DNA of 64,000 nucleotides, taken from contig JAGTRM010000001.1 in the NCBI GenBank assembly GCA_018261735.1, positions 186,001-250,000 on the forward strand. Reading direction: 5' to 3'. The stretch is from Pseudomonadota bacterium (GTDB lineage Bacteria; Pseudomonadota; Gammaproteobacteria; Burkholderiales; Chitinibacteraceae). The notes beneath the pieces were generated by a model. The model was given only the letters and a program-made list of their open reading frames with translations. It did not search any database and was not told where the DNA came from. The position numbers and the translations under genes were made by a program. How positions within the stretch are numbered: the stretch's first letter is position 1; each line of letters opens with the position of its first letter. Shown here piece after piece: positions 18,255-29,550 of this stretch.

Positions 18255-18479
18255 ATGCGTAACGCAAACGGATCTAAATTTTATGTGGTTTACGCAGAAC
18301 CGCAGATTAAAATCAAGGATGGAGAAGCAAGGCAAATACATCAAGTCCCTGTGAGTAATCGATATCACACAGACATTAATACCGCAAAAAGCGAATATGA
18401 TGAATTATCGGCAAAAATCGGGAAATTGCTAGGCTTGGTTGAATCAACCACCTATGCCAAAGTCAACCTCTCAATTTAA
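18255..18479 (+). CDS. Small hypothetical protein
   Basis: A 74-residue soluble, charged protein (start MRNANGSKFYVVYAEP, end YAKVNLSI). An AGGAAG ribosome site lies at about 18242–18247, before the ATG. The gene and its leader are clearly more AT-rich than the surrounding core genes, suggesting acquired DNA. No domain recognised. The central part looks helical (SEYDELSAKIGKLLGL). Confidence 0.55.
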   Translation: MRNANGSKFYVVYAEPQIKIKDGEARQIHQVPVSNRYHTDINTAKSEYDELSAKIGKLLGLVESTTYAKVNLSI

Positions 18480-18640
18480 ATAGTGCAACCTGTCCAGCTT
18501 GACGTTATTCATTTTCACAGCAGGAAACCCTTGCACGCGGAAAAATAATTCGGCGCGAACTCGAAGCCGGGGCGATTTTGAACAGATCGAGCGAACATGC
18601 ACTCAACCTGCAATGGCTGAGCGGGCCAAATCTTTCCCTG

Positions 18641-18964
18641 TCACTGTCCAGTTTCACCGAGCACGCCGAATTCCACCGGCGTCTTGACATAGAAGAGCTG
18701 CACGCCCTCAGCGACCAAGCGCTCGAACAAGCGATCGGATTCCTCGGCGGTCACCACCATGACCACCTCGACGGGCTGATCGGCGAGTTCAAAAAAACGC
18801 GCCGAATGGATACGGTGATGCCGTCCGATTCCCTCGCCACCGGCAAACAGGGTGGCACCATGCAGCCCCATCGCCTTGGCAAGATGCACCAGCCAGTCGC
18901 CCAGCGGCATGCCATGAAGACGCCGGTCTTGTTGAGTAAAAAATGTCAGCTGAAAACCGTTCAT
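18641..18964 (-). CDS. DUF190 family protein
   Basis: A 107-residue protein of the small α/β DUF190 family, related in fold to PII-like signalling proteins. Typical features are the N-terminal GFQLTFFTQQDRR segment, a central GLHGATLFAGGEGIG and the VVMVVTAEESDRL strand. Genes of this family often sit beside crcB. Here it follows crcB by 45 bases on the same strand, with a GGGAGAGG ribosome site, so it is probably the second gene of a crcB operon. Biochemical role unknown. Confidence 0.85.
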   Translation of the reverse strand: MNGFQLTFFTQQDRRLHGMPLGDWLVHLAKAMGLHGATLFAGGEGIGRHHRIHSARFFELADQPVEVVMVVTAEESDRLFERLVAEGVQLFYVKTPVEFGVLGETGQ

Positions 18965-19009
18965 GATTCTGCCTCTCCCTCAAACCGGTCATAGCAATTA
19001 ACCCAAGCC

Positions 19010-19393
19010 TCAACCGGCCCGGAACAAGGTCACCGTGGCCAGCCCGAGCAGGGTCATCGCCAGGGAACCCAGCACATGGACTGAAATGGCCAGCCCAGCC
19101 CACCCGATCCGACCGCTCTGGAGCAGGGTAGTCACTTCGGCAGAGAAGGTTGAAAACGTGGTCAACCCGCCCAGAAAGCCCGTAATGATGAACAGCCGCC
19201 ACTCCGGCGCCAGTCCCGCATGGCTGGAGAAGAAAGCCAGCGCCACGCCGATCAGGTAGCCCCCGAGCACATTGGCCAGCCAGGTGCCCAGCGGGATGGT
19301 CGGAAACAGCGCATTGAAGCTGGTGCCGAGCATCCAGCGTAGTACCGCCCCCAGCGACGCACCCAGGCTGATGGCCATAATGGAACGGATCAC
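19010..19393 (-). CDS. crcB: Fluoride channel CrcB (Fluc)
   Basis: CrcB is a dual-topology fluoride-specific channel that relieves fluoride toxicity at the inner membrane. The 127-residue, four-span protein shows [13 protein letters not shown] near the N-terminus and the conserved [15 protein letters not shown] motif in the third span. It starts at a GTG at 19393 with AAGGAG seven bases upstream. The 5' region was read for a fluoride riboswitch and none was recognised. Confidence 0.95.
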   Translation of the reverse strand: MIRSIMAISLGASLGAVLRWMLGTSFNALFPTIPLGTWLANVLGGYLIGVALAFFSSHAGLAPEWRLFIITGFLGGLTTFSTFSAEVTTLLQSGRIGWAGLAISVHVLGSLAMTLLGLATVTLFRAG

Positions 19394-19632
19394 GATCTAT
19401 CTCCTTGTATTCAAGTCCAGCACGGGGCCGATTGCCACGGCTTCCTGCTGATGCCGGTCCCCGCCGGAATAGTAACAACACGGAATTCACTAAGCCACAG
19501 ACCGTACACCCGGACGAATCTTCATGTTCCCGGCCTTTTCGGGCCCGTTCGCCCCATCCGCGCACCAGAAGCGTGCCCTGCCACGGTTTGCCCCGTCGGC
19601 ACAAATACCGCAAACCCCCACGCAAACAATGA

Positions 19633-20844
<1,212 letters not shown>

Positions 20845-20872
20845 GAACGCATCGCTAACTGGTTTGACCAGT

Positions 20873-20911
20873 AAAAAGCCTTGCCTCCAGCATCAGGGGC
20901 AAGGCTTTTTT
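20873..20911 (+). terminator. Terminator after ansB
   Basis: A 13-bp stem (AAAAAGCCTTGCC / GGCAAGGCTTTTT) with a 12-base loop and a terminal T-run, 28 bases after the asparaginase stop. It may also serve the convergent dmeF gene. Confidence 0.93.
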
Positions 20912-20966
20912 GATTTCGGAGCCGGGAAAACCGGCCTGACCGACGTAATCCGTGGGCAGGAGCCTG

Positions 20967-21917
20967 CTACGCCGAAAGAACCGGAGCCGCGTTCACCTCC
21001 ACCGTGATATGCACCAGCTCTTCATGAACGCGCAACTGCTGCTTGAAATGCTCGGCCGTCGCATCGCTCACGGTCTCCAGCGAAAGAATGCAGGCATACT
21101 TGCCTTTGCCGACACGCCACACATGCAGGTCACGGATTTCCGCCGGGACCCGGCCGGTTGCGATCACTTCGCGGATTTCCGCCACCACCGGCGCATCCAT
21201 CTCGGCATCGAGCAGCACGCGAGCGGAATCGCGCAACAAGCCCAATGCCCAGATGCCCACCAGCGCGGCGCCGGCGATGCCCATCACCGGATCGAGCCAG
21301 TCCGCGCCCCAGAACTTGCCGCCGATGAGCGCCAGAATGGCCAGCACCGACGTGGCAGCATCCGCCACCACATGCAGATAGGCCGCACGCTGGTTCAGGT
21401 CGTGATGATGGTGCTCATGGCCGCCATGATCATGATGCGCATGGTGATGATCGTGCCCGTGATTCCCCTTAAGCAGCCAGGCGCAAGCCAGATTGACCAG
21501 CAGGCCCACCATGGCGATGGCAATGGCCTGATCGTAGTGGATCGGGGTCGGGCTGATCAGCCGTTCGATCGATTGGTACAGCATCAGCCCCGCCACCATC
21601 ACCAGCAGGATGGCGCTGGTGTAGCCCCCCAGCACCTCGATTTTCCAGGTACCGAAGGCAAAGCGCGCATCGCGGGCATAGCGGCGGGCGGCGGCATACG
21701 CCAGCACGGACAGGCCCAGCGCCAGGGCATGCGAACTCATGTGCCAGCCATCGGCCAGCAGTGCCATCGAGTTGAACGCCCAGCCGCCGGCAATCTCGGC
21801 GACCATCATCAGCGCCGTCAACGCCACGGCCCATTTGGTGTTTCTTTCCGCCAACGGGTTGCCCTCGTCAAAAACGTGGGTGTGGCTCCAATCATCGGTT
21901 GAGAGGGAAGTTGTCAT
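20967..21917 (-). CDS. dmeF: CDF-family Co2+/Ni2+ efflux transporter (DmeF type)
   Basis: A proton-driven divalent metal exporter of the inner membrane. Started at the ATG at 21917 it is 316 residues with six spans. The N-terminal DWSHTHVF and the metal-site motifs LLADGWHMSSHAL (span 2) and HVVADAATS (span 5) are of DmeF type. A long cytoplasmic loop of about 20 residues between spans 4 and 5 is mostly His/Asp/Gly. A cytoplasmic C-terminal domain follows (LHVWRVGKGKYACILSLE). It is divergent from an RcnR-like repressor across a 66-base operator region. Confidence 0.92.
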   Translation of the reverse strand: MTTSLSTDDWSHTHVFDEGNPLAERNTKWAVALTALMMVAEIAGGWAFNSMALLADGWHMSSHALALGLSVLAYAAARRYARDARFAFGTWKIEVLGGYTSAILLVMVAGLMLYQSIERLISPTPIHYDQAIAIAMVGLLVNLACAWLLKGNHGHDHHHAHHDHGGHEHHHHDLNQRAAYLHVVADAATSVLAILALIGGKFWGADWLDPVMGIAGAALVGIWALGLLRDSARVLLDAEMDAPVVAEIREVIATGRVPAEIRDLHVWRVGKGKYACILSLETVSDATAEHFKQQLRVHEELVHITVEVNAAPVLSA

Positions 21918-21944
21918 GGGCTGGCATCCGATATATGAAGTAAA

Positions 21945-21963
21945 TATACTATACCCCAGTATA
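21945..21963. promoter_or_regulatory. Predicted RcnR/DmeR operator
   Basis: An inverted repeat TATACT–N7–AGTATA (21945–21950, 21958–21963) encloses a C-tract (ATACCCC). CsoR/RcnR-family repressors bind this sort of G/C-tract flanked by inverted AT-rich arms. TATACT can also serve as a −10 box for dmeR, and the reverse complements TATACT/TATAGT for dmeF, so repressor binding would block both genes. Confidence 0.75.
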
Positions 21964-21983
21964 CCTTCAGACAAGCAGACGCC

Positions 21984-22259
21984 ATGCCACACACGATCAA
22001 AGACAAGAAACAACTATTGACCCGCGTACGACGTATCAAGGGGCAATCCGAAGCACTGGAAAAAGCACTGGAGCAAGGAGTGGAATGCGCCGCGATCCTG
22101 CAACAGATCGCCGCCATCCGCGGCGCGGTGAACGGTTTGATGGCAGAAGTGCTGGAAGGCCACATCCGCGAGCATCTGGGATCGGAGGCCCTTTCTCCCG
22201 AGCAGCGCAGCGCCGAGGTGGAACAAACGGTTGCCGTTTTGCGCTCTTATCTCAAGTGA
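21984..22259 (+). CDS. dmeR: RcnR/DmeR-like metal-responsive repressor (CsoR family)
   Basis: A 91-residue all-helical tetrameric repressor with N-terminus MPHTIKDKKQLLTRVRRIKG. The metal-ligand fingerprint reads His3, Cys35, His60, His64, the combination used by E. coli RcnR for Ni/Co. The formaldehyde sensor FrmR differs at positions 3 and 64. It should release the shared operator when Co(II) or Ni(II) binds and so induce the divergent exporter. Confidence 0.9.
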   Translation: MPHTIKDKKQLLTRVRRIKGQSEALEKALEQGVECAAILQQIAAIRGAVNGLMAEVLEGHIREHLGSEALSPEQRSAEVEQTVAVLRSYLK

Positions 22260-22442
22260 CCCAACATCCCTGACGCAAGCAACTGGCTGCCGTACGTCTA
22301 AAATTGACAGTATGGCAATCAAGCACACGAACCTCTTGCCCCATCCTGACGTTTCAAATAGATTGTCAGGTCATCAACCCGTTTTATTTTCCCTTCAAAC
22401 TCCGTGCGGATAACGGTTGCAGGCCAGAAAGGAGAATCCCGA

Positions 22443-23357
22443 ATGAGCCTCCACTCGCGTATCCATAGCCCGGAACACGCAAGCCGGCGCATCTGGCAAA
22501 CCGTCGCCGCCGTGATCCTGGGCTGGACCCTGTTCGCCAGCTCCGCGGCGGCAAGCGAGATGACGATCCGCTACTTCCCTTCCGGCGCGATCTACGAATA
22601 CCGCTGGAAGCTGCTCGAACTCGCGCTTGCGCACACGCAAAACGCCAACGAATCCTTCCGGCTTGCGCCCTACGCGGAAGAGGTTACCCAGAATCGCGGC
22701 ATGCAATTGCTGCAATCCAAAGAGATCGACGTGATCGCGCTGGGCACCAATGCCGAACGCGAAGCACGGATGCGGCCGATCAAGGTCGATATCCTGCGCG
22801 GCATCGTCGGCTTCAGAATCTTCGTGATTCGCGCCGCCGATCAGGCGCGCATTGCACGCATGGACGATCAGGCGCTGCGCACGCAACTGACCTTTGGCCT
22901 CAACAGCCAGTGGGCCGACCTGCCCATCATGCAAGCCAGTGGTTTTACCGTTGAAACCTCCACCAGCTATGAAAACCTGTTCGGCATGCTGGTGGCCCAG
23001 CGTTTCGATGCTTTCCCGCGCGGCCTGAATGAAGCCGGCCGCGAGCTCGATGCGCGCAAGCAAAGTTATCCGCAACTGGCCGTGGAGCAGACCAAGGCGC
23101 TATATTTTCCTTATCCGGTCTACTTTTGGGTGCACAAGGGCAACACGGCACTGGCGCAAAGGATCGAGCGCGGACTCAGGCTGGCGCTGGCCGACGGCTC
23201 GTTCCGCAAGCTGTTCGAGAGTTACCACGCCACTGAGATTGCGCTGATGAAAAAAACACAGCGTCAGGTGATCCGCCTCGGCAATCCGATCCTGCCCGCG
23301 AACACGGCGGAACCCGATACCGGCTGGTGGTGGCCGCAAAATGCCGCTCGCCAGTGA
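22443..23357 (+). CDS. Periplasmic substrate-binding-like protein beside a hybrid sensor kinase
   Basis: A 304-residue secreted protein. A basic N-terminus and hydrophobic stretch (VAAVILGWTLFASSAAA) indicate a signal peptide cleaved around residue 38. The mature part looks like a type II periplasmic binding fold of the extracellular solute-binding family 3 (GMQLLQSKEIDVIALGT; ALADGSFRKLFESYH). The start was chosen at the ATG at 22443, eight bases after AAAGGAG. No permease is near. It is followed within 62 bases by a large sensor kinase, so it more likely serves as a ligand-presenting partner than a transport component. Ligand unknown. Confidence 0.75.
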   Translation: MSLHSRIHSPEHASRRIWQTVAAVILGWTLFASSAAASEMTIRYFPSGAIYEYRWKLLELALAHTQNANESFRLAPYAEEVTQNRGMQLLQSKEIDVIALGTNAEREARMRPIKVDILRGIVGFRIFVIRAADQARIARMDDQALRTQLTFGLNSQWADLPIMQASGFTVETSTSYENLFGMLVAQRFDAFPRGLNEAGRELDARKQSYPQLAVEQTKALYFPYPVYFWVHKGNTALAQRIERGLRLALADGSFRKLFESYHATEIALMKKTQRQVIRLGNPILPANTAEPDTGWWWPQNAARQ

Positions 23358-23419
23358 GCCATCTTTCGTGACCTGACCCGCGACCACTCTCAAAATCAAC
23401 CTTATCTGGAGGGCCCCCG

Positions 23420-26400
23420 ATGCCGTCACCGCAGACACTCTCCAGACGGCTGCTGTACAAGATGTTTCCGTGGTACCTGCTGCTGGCGCTCAGCCTGACC
23501 GGGGCACAACTTGCCATCCAGTATTTCAGCGTGAGCCGGAACATCGACCGGGATTTGGCCTCGCTGGGCCAGACGGTACTTCCCAGCGTCACCGCAGCGG
23601 TATGGGAACTCGATACCCCGCAACTGGCCTCCATGGCACGCGGCATTCGGCAAAATGCGATCGTCTCCGGCATCCAGATCGAATCCGCCGCCGGCAACAT
23701 CCTGGTGGCCAATGGCAGCCTGCCTTCCACGCCCGTCGTGGCAGACGATATTTTTCCGAGCCAGTTCAGGCAGTCCGTTGTCCCATTGATCTACTACGCG
23801 CCGCGCGGGGAAAACCGCCTGATCGGCCAACTGAAGATGTATTCGAGCCGCGAAGTCATCTGGGAGCGCATCAAATACAACTTCTGGATGGTGCTGCTCA
23901 ATTCGGTGATTTTCATCACCAGCCTTTGGCTGATTTTCTCCTGGGCCATCCGCTACCACCTGTCCGACATGATGACGCGGGTCGCCAAGGCCGTGGCCAA
24001 CTGGCGCTTCCAGCCCAGCGATGCGCCGGTCGAGAAGATCGACTATCCGTACCGGGATGAGCTCGGCGAGCTGGTTAATGCGTTCAACGACAGCCGGGCA
24101 CGCTTGTTCGACTCGATGCAGGAACTGAACGCGCTCAACCGGAATCTGGAACAAATCGTCGTGGTTCGAACCGGCGAACTGCAGCAAGCCAAAGAGGCCG
24201 CCGAGGCTGCCAATCTCGCCAAGAGCCAGTTCCTGGCCAATATGAGCCACGAAATCCGTACGCCGATGAACGCGATTCTCGGCATGCTGTATCTCGCGCT
24301 CAAGGGCAACCTGCCGCCTGACCTGCACAACCACCTCGCGAAGGCGCAGGGTGCGGCCCACTCGCTGCTGGGCATCATCAATGACATTCTCGATTTTTCC
24401 AAGATCGAGGCGGGCAAGCTCGAAATCGAGAACATCGAATTCAGCCTCGACCGGGTGCTGGAGCAACTGACCGACGCAATCGGTTACCAGACCGCGCACA
24501 AAGACATCGAATTCCTGATTCGCCATGACGTGGATATCCCGCCACTGCTGGTGGGCGACCCGCTGCGGCTGGGCCAGGTATTGCTGAACCTGTGCGGGAA
24601 TGCAGTGAAATTCACCGAACATGGCGAGGTGGAACTGGCCTTCCGCTGCCTGTCTGCCACCCAGACCGATCTGGTCCTGCAGGCCAGCGTGCGCGACAAC
24701 GGCATCGGCATGACGCCGGAGCAGCAAAGTCGTTTGTTCAAGGAGTTTACCCAGGCCGACCAATCGACCACGCGCCACTATGGCGGCACCGGGCTGGGGC
24801 TGGCGATCAGCAAGAATCTGGTGGAAATGATGGGCGGGCGGATCTGGGTTGAAGCTTCACAACCGGGTGAGGGCACCACGATCTGCTTCACCGTTCAACT
24901 CAAGATTGCGCAACAGTCGCAGGCCCGCCGCCGCGAACAGCTCGAGCAAGCCGGCCCGTTGCTCCAGGGCATCCGGGTATTGGTGGTGGACGACAACGAG
25001 GTTTCGCGCGAGATTCTGGCCGAGATGCTGCGCTATCTCCGTCTTGAAGTCAGTACCGCGCCGAGCGGCTCCGCCGCGCTGACCGCCCTGCAGCAGGCCA
25101 CCGACACGCCGTTTGATCTGGTGCTGATGGACTGGAAAATGCCCGGCATGAACGGCGACGAGGCCGCGCAACGCATCCACCGTGACACCGACCTCGCGCG
25201 CCAGCCCAGGATCGTCATGGTCACCGCCTATGGCCGGGAAGATGTCATCCGCCTGGCCACCCAGGCCGGCGTGGATGGCTTCCTGATCAAACCGGTATCC
25301 CCTTCCACCCTGCTCGATACCATCCTCTCCGTGCTCGGACGGGGGCGGATTTTGGCGGAAGAAAAAAGTCGGCCGCAGAACAATCCGGAATCCCTCCTCA
25401 GCAACTTTACCGACATGCACCTGCTGCTGGTCGAGGACAACGACATCAACCGCGAATTCGCCGGCGAGCTGTTGCGCAGCCATGGCATCGTCGTCGACGA
25501 GGCCATCAACGGCGAAGAGGCCGTGCAGAAAGTGCAACGCCAGCACTACGACGCCGTGTTGATGGATATCCAGATGCCGGTCATGGACGGGCTGGAAGCC
25601 GCGCGGCGTATCCGCGAACTGGCCAAGACCCCAGGCAACGAACGCTACGCCGCCTTGCCCATCATCGCCATGACGGCGCTGGCCATGGCACAAGATGCGC
25701 AAAAAAGCCGGGCGGCCGGCATGAACGATCACATCACCAAGCCCATCGACCCGGAACGCCTGATGTCGGCCTTGGCCAAATGGGCGAATGTGGCCGCACC
25801 CGCGGCAACGCCCCGCTTGGAACACACCCCGGAGACATCGCCGGCGCCAGCCTATCCTGCCGATCTCATGGCGCTGGCCAGCCTGGATGCCAAACAGGGC
25901 ATCCGCCGCATTGGCGGCCGAGAAGAAGCCTACCGCAAGCAGTTGCGCCGCTTCCGCGAACACTATGCCCATGCCGCCGAAAAACTGCGGCAGCTTGTCG
26001 CCGCGCAAGACATACAACAGACCGAGGATTATTGCCATGCGCTGAAAGGCATCACCGGCAATATCGGCGCCACGGCACTGTACGGAAAAATCGGTGAAAT
26101 CGACGCGCAACTCAAGGCAGGCGCATTGCCGGACGCCGCCACGCTAACCGAACTGGGCACGCTGCTGCAGAACATCATGCAGGATATCGACAGCCTTCCA
26201 GCCAGCGCGCCGTCTTCCCCAACGCCTGCGGCCGCCGTGCCCGACCCGGTCCTGCTCAACGGGCAACTCACGCATCTGGCCCAAGCCCTGGCCTATGATC
26301 TTGGCAACGCCGATCCCCTGCTCGATGAATTGCGCGCCAAGGTCACCGGCACGCCGTTGGAAGCGCAGATCGCAGCCATTGCCGCCCGGGTCGACGTGTT

Positions 26401-26473
26401 CGAGATCGACGAAGCACTGACGCTATTGAACCAACTTCAACAACGCCTGACGTCCACAACCCGAGTTGATTAA
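23420..26473 (+). CDS. Hybrid histidine kinase (TM-sensor-HAMP-HisKA-HATPase-REC-REC-Hpt)
   Basis: A 1017-residue membrane kinase. One span is at about residues 15–34 and a second at about 155–175, enclosing a ~120-residue periplasmic domain. A HAMP-like linker and coiled coil follow, then HisKA with [14 protein letters not shown] (phospho-His277) and a HATPase domain (N-box [11 protein letters not shown]-box [14 protein letters not shown]). Two receiver domains carry phospho-acceptor Asp571 ([11 protein letters not shown]) and Asp716 ([11 protein letters not shown]), and a C-terminal Hpt domain carries His873 ([14 protein letters not shown]). This allows a full His-Asp-His phosphorelay. The gene is three bases upstream of the receiver/GGDEF/EAL gene, its probable output partner. 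Confidence 0.93.
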   Translation: MPSPQTLSRRLLYKMFPWYLLLALSLTGAQLAIQYFSVSRNIDRDLASLGQTVLPSVTAAVWELDTPQLASMARGIRQNAIVSGIQIESAAGNILVANGSLPSTPVVADDIFPSQFRQSVVPLIYYAPRGENRLIGQLKMYSSREVIWERIKYNFWMVLLNSVIFITSLWLIFSWAIRYHLSDMMTRVAKAVANWRFQPSDAPVEKIDYPYRDELGELVNAFNDSRARLFDSMQELNALNRNLEQIVVVRTGELQQAKEAAEAANLAKSQFLANMSHEIRTPMNAILGMLYLALKGNLPPDLHNHLAKAQGAAHSLLGIINDILDFSKIEAGKLEIENIEFSLDRVLEQLTDAIGYQTAHKDIEFLIRHDVDIPPLLVGDPLRLGQVLLNLCGNAVKFTEHGEVELAFRCLSATQTDLVLQASVRDNGIGMTPEQQSRLFKEFTQADQSTTRHYGGTGLGLAISKNLVEMMGGRIWVEASQPGEGTTICFTVQLKIAQQSQARRREQLEQAGPLLQGIRVLVVDDNEVSREILAEMLRYLRLEVSTAPSGSAALTALQQATDTPFDLVLMDWKMPGMNGDEAAQRIHRDTDLARQPRIVMVTAYGREDVIRLATQAGVDGFLIKPVSPSTLLDTILSVLGRGRILAEEKSRPQNNPESLLSNFTDMHLLLVEDNDINREFAGELLRSHGIVVDEAINGEEAVQKVQRQHYDAVLMDIQMPVMDGLEAARRIRELAKTPGNERYAALPIIAMTALAMAQDAQKSRAAGMNDHITKPIDPERLMSALAKWANVAAPAATPRLEHTPETSPAPAYPADLMALASLDAKQGIRRIGGREEAYRKQLRRFREHYAHAAEKLRQLVAAQDIQQTEDYCHALKGITGNIGATALYGKIGEIDAQLKAGALPDAATLTELGTLLQNIMQDIDSLPASAPSSPTPAAAVPDPVLLNGQLTHLAQALAYDLGNADPLLDELRAKVTGTPLEAQIAAIAARVDVFEIDEALTLLNQLQQRLTSTTRVD

Positions 26474-26476
26474 GCC

Positions 26477-29428
26477 ATGACAGATATCGCCAACGGAACC
26501 ACGAACGGACGCAGCCGCATTCTGATCGTCGATGATGCCCACGAGAACCTGCATGCGCTGATGAACATCCTGCGCGACGATTACGCCATTTCCGCCGCCA
26601 CCAGCGGCAAAAAAGCGCTTGAACTCGCGCAGGGCACGCCCCGGCCCGACCTGATCCTGCTCGACATCAAGATGGCGGACATGGACGGTTATTCCGTGCT
26701 GGCCCACCTGAAAGCCCATTCGGTCACCGCCGATATTCCGGTCATTTTTGTCACGGCACTGGCCGATGCCGCCGACGAAGCACGCGGCCTCCAGCTCGGC
26801 GTCAACGATTACATCACCAAGCCCGTCAACCCCGAACTCCTGCGCCTGCGCATCCGCACCCAGCTCGAATTGCAGCGCTGCCGAAAAAATCCGCTCCTGC
26901 TCGATGCCCGCGCACATACCGATCCCGCCCGGCCGCCCACGCTGCTGGTCGTCGACGACATCCCGGAAAACATCCACGAACTGCTGGAAGCGCTGAAGAG
27001 CGACTACCGCATCATGGTCGCCCGCAACGGCGCCAAGGCCCTCGAACTGGTTCGCGGGCCGACCCCGCCCGATCTGGTGCTGCTCGATATCGTGATGCCG
27101 GAGATGAATGGCTATGAAGTCTGTCGCAACATCAAGGCCACACCCGAGGGCAACCGCATCCCGGTGATCTTCATCACCGTGGTGGATGCCACGCAGGACA
27201 AGGTCAACGGCTTCAATATCGGCGCGGCCGACTACATCACCAAGCCTTTCGACATCGACGAAGTGCGCGCCCGGGTACGCACCCACCTTGAACTCGCCCG
27301 CTTGCGGCATTTTCTCGAACAGCAAGTGGCGCAGCGCACCGCGCTGCTCGAACAGAGCGAGGAGAAATACCGCATCCTGGCCGACTATTCGCCGAACTGG
27401 GAATACTGGCTGGCGCCGGACGGCAGTTACCTCTACGTATCGCCGGCCTGTCTGAAAGTTTCGGGCTATGCACCGGCCGATTTCTTCGCCGATGGCGCGC
27501 TGATGGAAAAGATCATCCATCCGGACGATCTGAGCACCTGGAAAGTACACGGCCCGGCATCTCCTCACGCGGCCATGCTGGACCTGCTGATTTTCCGCAT
27601 CCGCACCAAGGATGGCAAAGAGCGCTGGATCGAGCATGTGTGCAAACCCGTGTTCGATGCTGCCGGCAAACCCTTGGGACAACGCGGCTCGCACCGCGAT
27701 GTGACCGAGCGCCTTGTTACCGAACAGAAACTCAACTACATCACCTATCGCGACCCGCTGACCGGTTTGCCGAACCGCATCCTGTTCGGCGAGTTGTTGG
27801 CGCACGCGATTTCGCATGCCGAGCACAGCCAGAGCCAATTCGCCCTGCTGCTGCTCGACCTCGACCATTTCAAGACGGTGAATGAAAGCCTCGGCCACAA
27901 CCAGGGCGACCTGGTGCTGATCGAGGTCGCCAAACGGCTCCAGGCCCTGCTGCCCGAGAGCAACGCGATCGCCCGTATCGGCGCCGACGAATTCAATATC
28001 ATCCTTGACCATAGCGAGGAAATGCCGTGGATCGACCTGATGGCGCAGCGCATGATCGATGCCCTGGCCCAGCCCTTCGTGCTCGACGGCAACAGCATCT
28101 ATATCGGCGCCAGCATCGGCATCGCGCTCTATCCGGCCGACGGCAGCAATGCCGAAACCCTGCAGAGCAACGCCGATGCAGCGCTGCACCAGGCCAAGGC
28201 GCAAGGCCGGGGCATCCTGCGCTTTTTCTCGCCGGAATTGATGCGCCGCGCCCGCGTTCGCCTGCTGCTCGATGCGGATCTGCGCCATGCGCTGGATAAC
28301 CAGGAACTGCTGTTGCACTATCAACCGCAGGTCGATCTGGTCAGCGGCCAGATCGTCGGCTTCGAAGCGTTGGTGCGCTGGCAACATCCAGAACGGGGCA
28401 TGATCCCGCCCATCGAATTCATCCCGCTGGCAGAAGAAAGCGGGCTGATCGTGCGTCTGGGCGAATGGGTATTGCGCAAGGCCTGCCAACAGGTCAGACA
28501 ATGGGCCGATGCGGGACTCGCACCGCGCCAGATGGCGGTCAATGTCTCCGCCCTGCAGCTGAGCCGCGGCCACCTGGCCGAATCGGTCAGGCAAGTCTTG
28601 CAGGAAACGGGCATTCCCCCCGAGCAGCTTGAACTGGAAATCACCGAAAGCTGCGTCATGGTGGACCGCGAGCAATCTTTCCGGACCATCGAAGAGCTCA
28701 GGGCGCTGGGCATACGGCTATCGATCGACGATTTCGGCACCGGCTATTCTTCGCTGTCCTACCTGCAACAGCTTGAAGTCCACAAGCTCAAGATCGACAT
28801 GTCTTTCGTTCGCGACATGACCACCAACCGTGACAATGCCTCGATCGTCAAGGCGGTGATCGCGCTCGGGCACAGCCTTGGCCTCGAAATCATCGCCGAA
28901 GGGGTTGAAGACTACGACCAGGCGCACTACCTGCGCTCATTGCACTGCGATGTGATCCAGGGTTATCTGGTGAGCCGTCCCCTGCCGGCCGATGAAATGA
29001 CCCGCTTCATGGCTTCATTCGTACCGCCCCGGATTCCTTTCGACAATGAAGCCCTGTCCACGCTGTTGCTGGTGGACGACGAAGCAAACACCTCATCCGC
29101 GCTCAAGCGCTTGTTGCGGCGCGAGAGCTACCATCTCCTCGTGGCCGGCTCGATGGAAGAGGCGCTTGCGCTGCTGGCAGAGCATCAGGTGGGCGTGATC
29201 CTGATCGACCAGCGCATGACCGGCACCGAGCTTTTCTCCCACATCCGCACCCTGCACCCCAATGCGGTGCAGATGGTGCTTGCCAGCCCTGCCGATCCGG
29301 ACAGCATTGACGAAGTCATCAACCGCAGCGAGATTTTCAGGCTACTCCCCAAACCCTGGAACGAAGCGGATTTGCTTGAAGCCATCCGCACGGCGTTTCG
29401 CCGTTATGGCGAATCGGTGCATGGCTGA
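26477..29428 (+). CDS. REC-REC-PAS-GGDEF-EAL-REC signalling protein
   Basis: A 983-residue cytoplasmic protein. Receiver 1 has Asp63 ([11 protein letters not shown]), receiver 2 Asp204 ([11 protein letters not shown]). A PAS domain follows (about 295–420). The GGDEF domain signature is GADEF (502–506), so cyclase activity is doubtful. The EAL domain has intact EALVRW (630 onward), [17 protein letters not shown] and AEGVE, so c-di-GMP hydrolysis is likely. A third receiver at the C-terminus has Asp911 (LIDQRMTG) and an RpfG-like KPW segment. It is placed to accept phosphate from the adjacent hybrid kinase and change c-di-GMP level. A 3' fragment of a paralogue lies at 32951–33052. Confidence 0.93.
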   Translation: MTDIANGTTNGRSRILIVDDAHENLHALMNILRDDYAISAATSGKKALELAQGTPRPDLILLDIKMADMDGYSVLAHLKAHSVTADIPVIFVTALADAADEARGLQLGVNDYITKPVNPELLRLRIRTQLELQRCRKNPLLLDARAHTDPARPPTLLVVDDIPENIHELLEALKSDYRIMVARNGAKALELVRGPTPPDLVLLDIVMPEMNGYEVCRNIKATPEGNRIPVIFITVVDATQDKVNGFNIGAADYITKPFDIDEVRARVRTHLELARLRHFLEQQVAQRTALLEQSEEKYRILADYSPNWEYWLAPDGSYLYVSPACLKVSGYAPADFFADGALMEKIIHPDDLSTWKVHGPASPHAAMLDLLIFRIRTKDGKERWIEHVCKPVFDAAGKPLGQRGSHRDVTERLVTEQKLNYITYRDPLTGLPNRILFGELLAHAISHAEHSQSQFALLLLDLDHFKTVNESLGHNQGDLVLIEVAKRLQALLPESNAIARIGADEFNIILDHSEEMPWIDLMAQRMIDALAQPFVLDGNSIYIGASIGIALYPADGSNAETLQSNADAALHQAKAQGRGILRFFSPELMRRARVRLLLDADLRHALDNQELLLHYQPQVDLVSGQIVGFEALVRWQHPERGMIPPIEFIPLAEESGLIVRLGEWVLRKACQQVRQWADAGLAPRQMAVNVSALQLSRGHLAESVRQVLQETGIPPEQLELEITESCVMVDREQSFRTIEELRALGIRLSIDDFGTGYSSLSYLQQLEVHKLKIDMSFVRDMTTNRDNASIVKAVIALGHSLGLEIIAEGVEDYDQAHYLRSLHCDVIQGYLVSRPLPADEMTRFMASFVPPRIPFDNEALSTLLLVDDEANTSSALKRLLRRESYHLLVAGSMEEALALLAEHQVGVILIDQRMTGTELFSHIRTLHPNAVQMVLASPADPDSIDEVINRSEIFRLLPKPWNEADLLEAIRTAFRRYGESVHG

Positions 29429-29550
29429 TCGATAGGTCACATTGCGCCAGCGTTGCATCCCTCGTGGCAAGGGGATCACCCACCTGATAAATTGAATAAA
29501 ACGGGCAGCAGAATAACAAGCGTCGGATGTCGAAAACCTAGAGGATTTCT

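Noticed and set aside
26423..28675. A 750-codon minus-strand frame opposite the GGDEF/EAL gene
   Set aside because: Antisense shadow with no family features.
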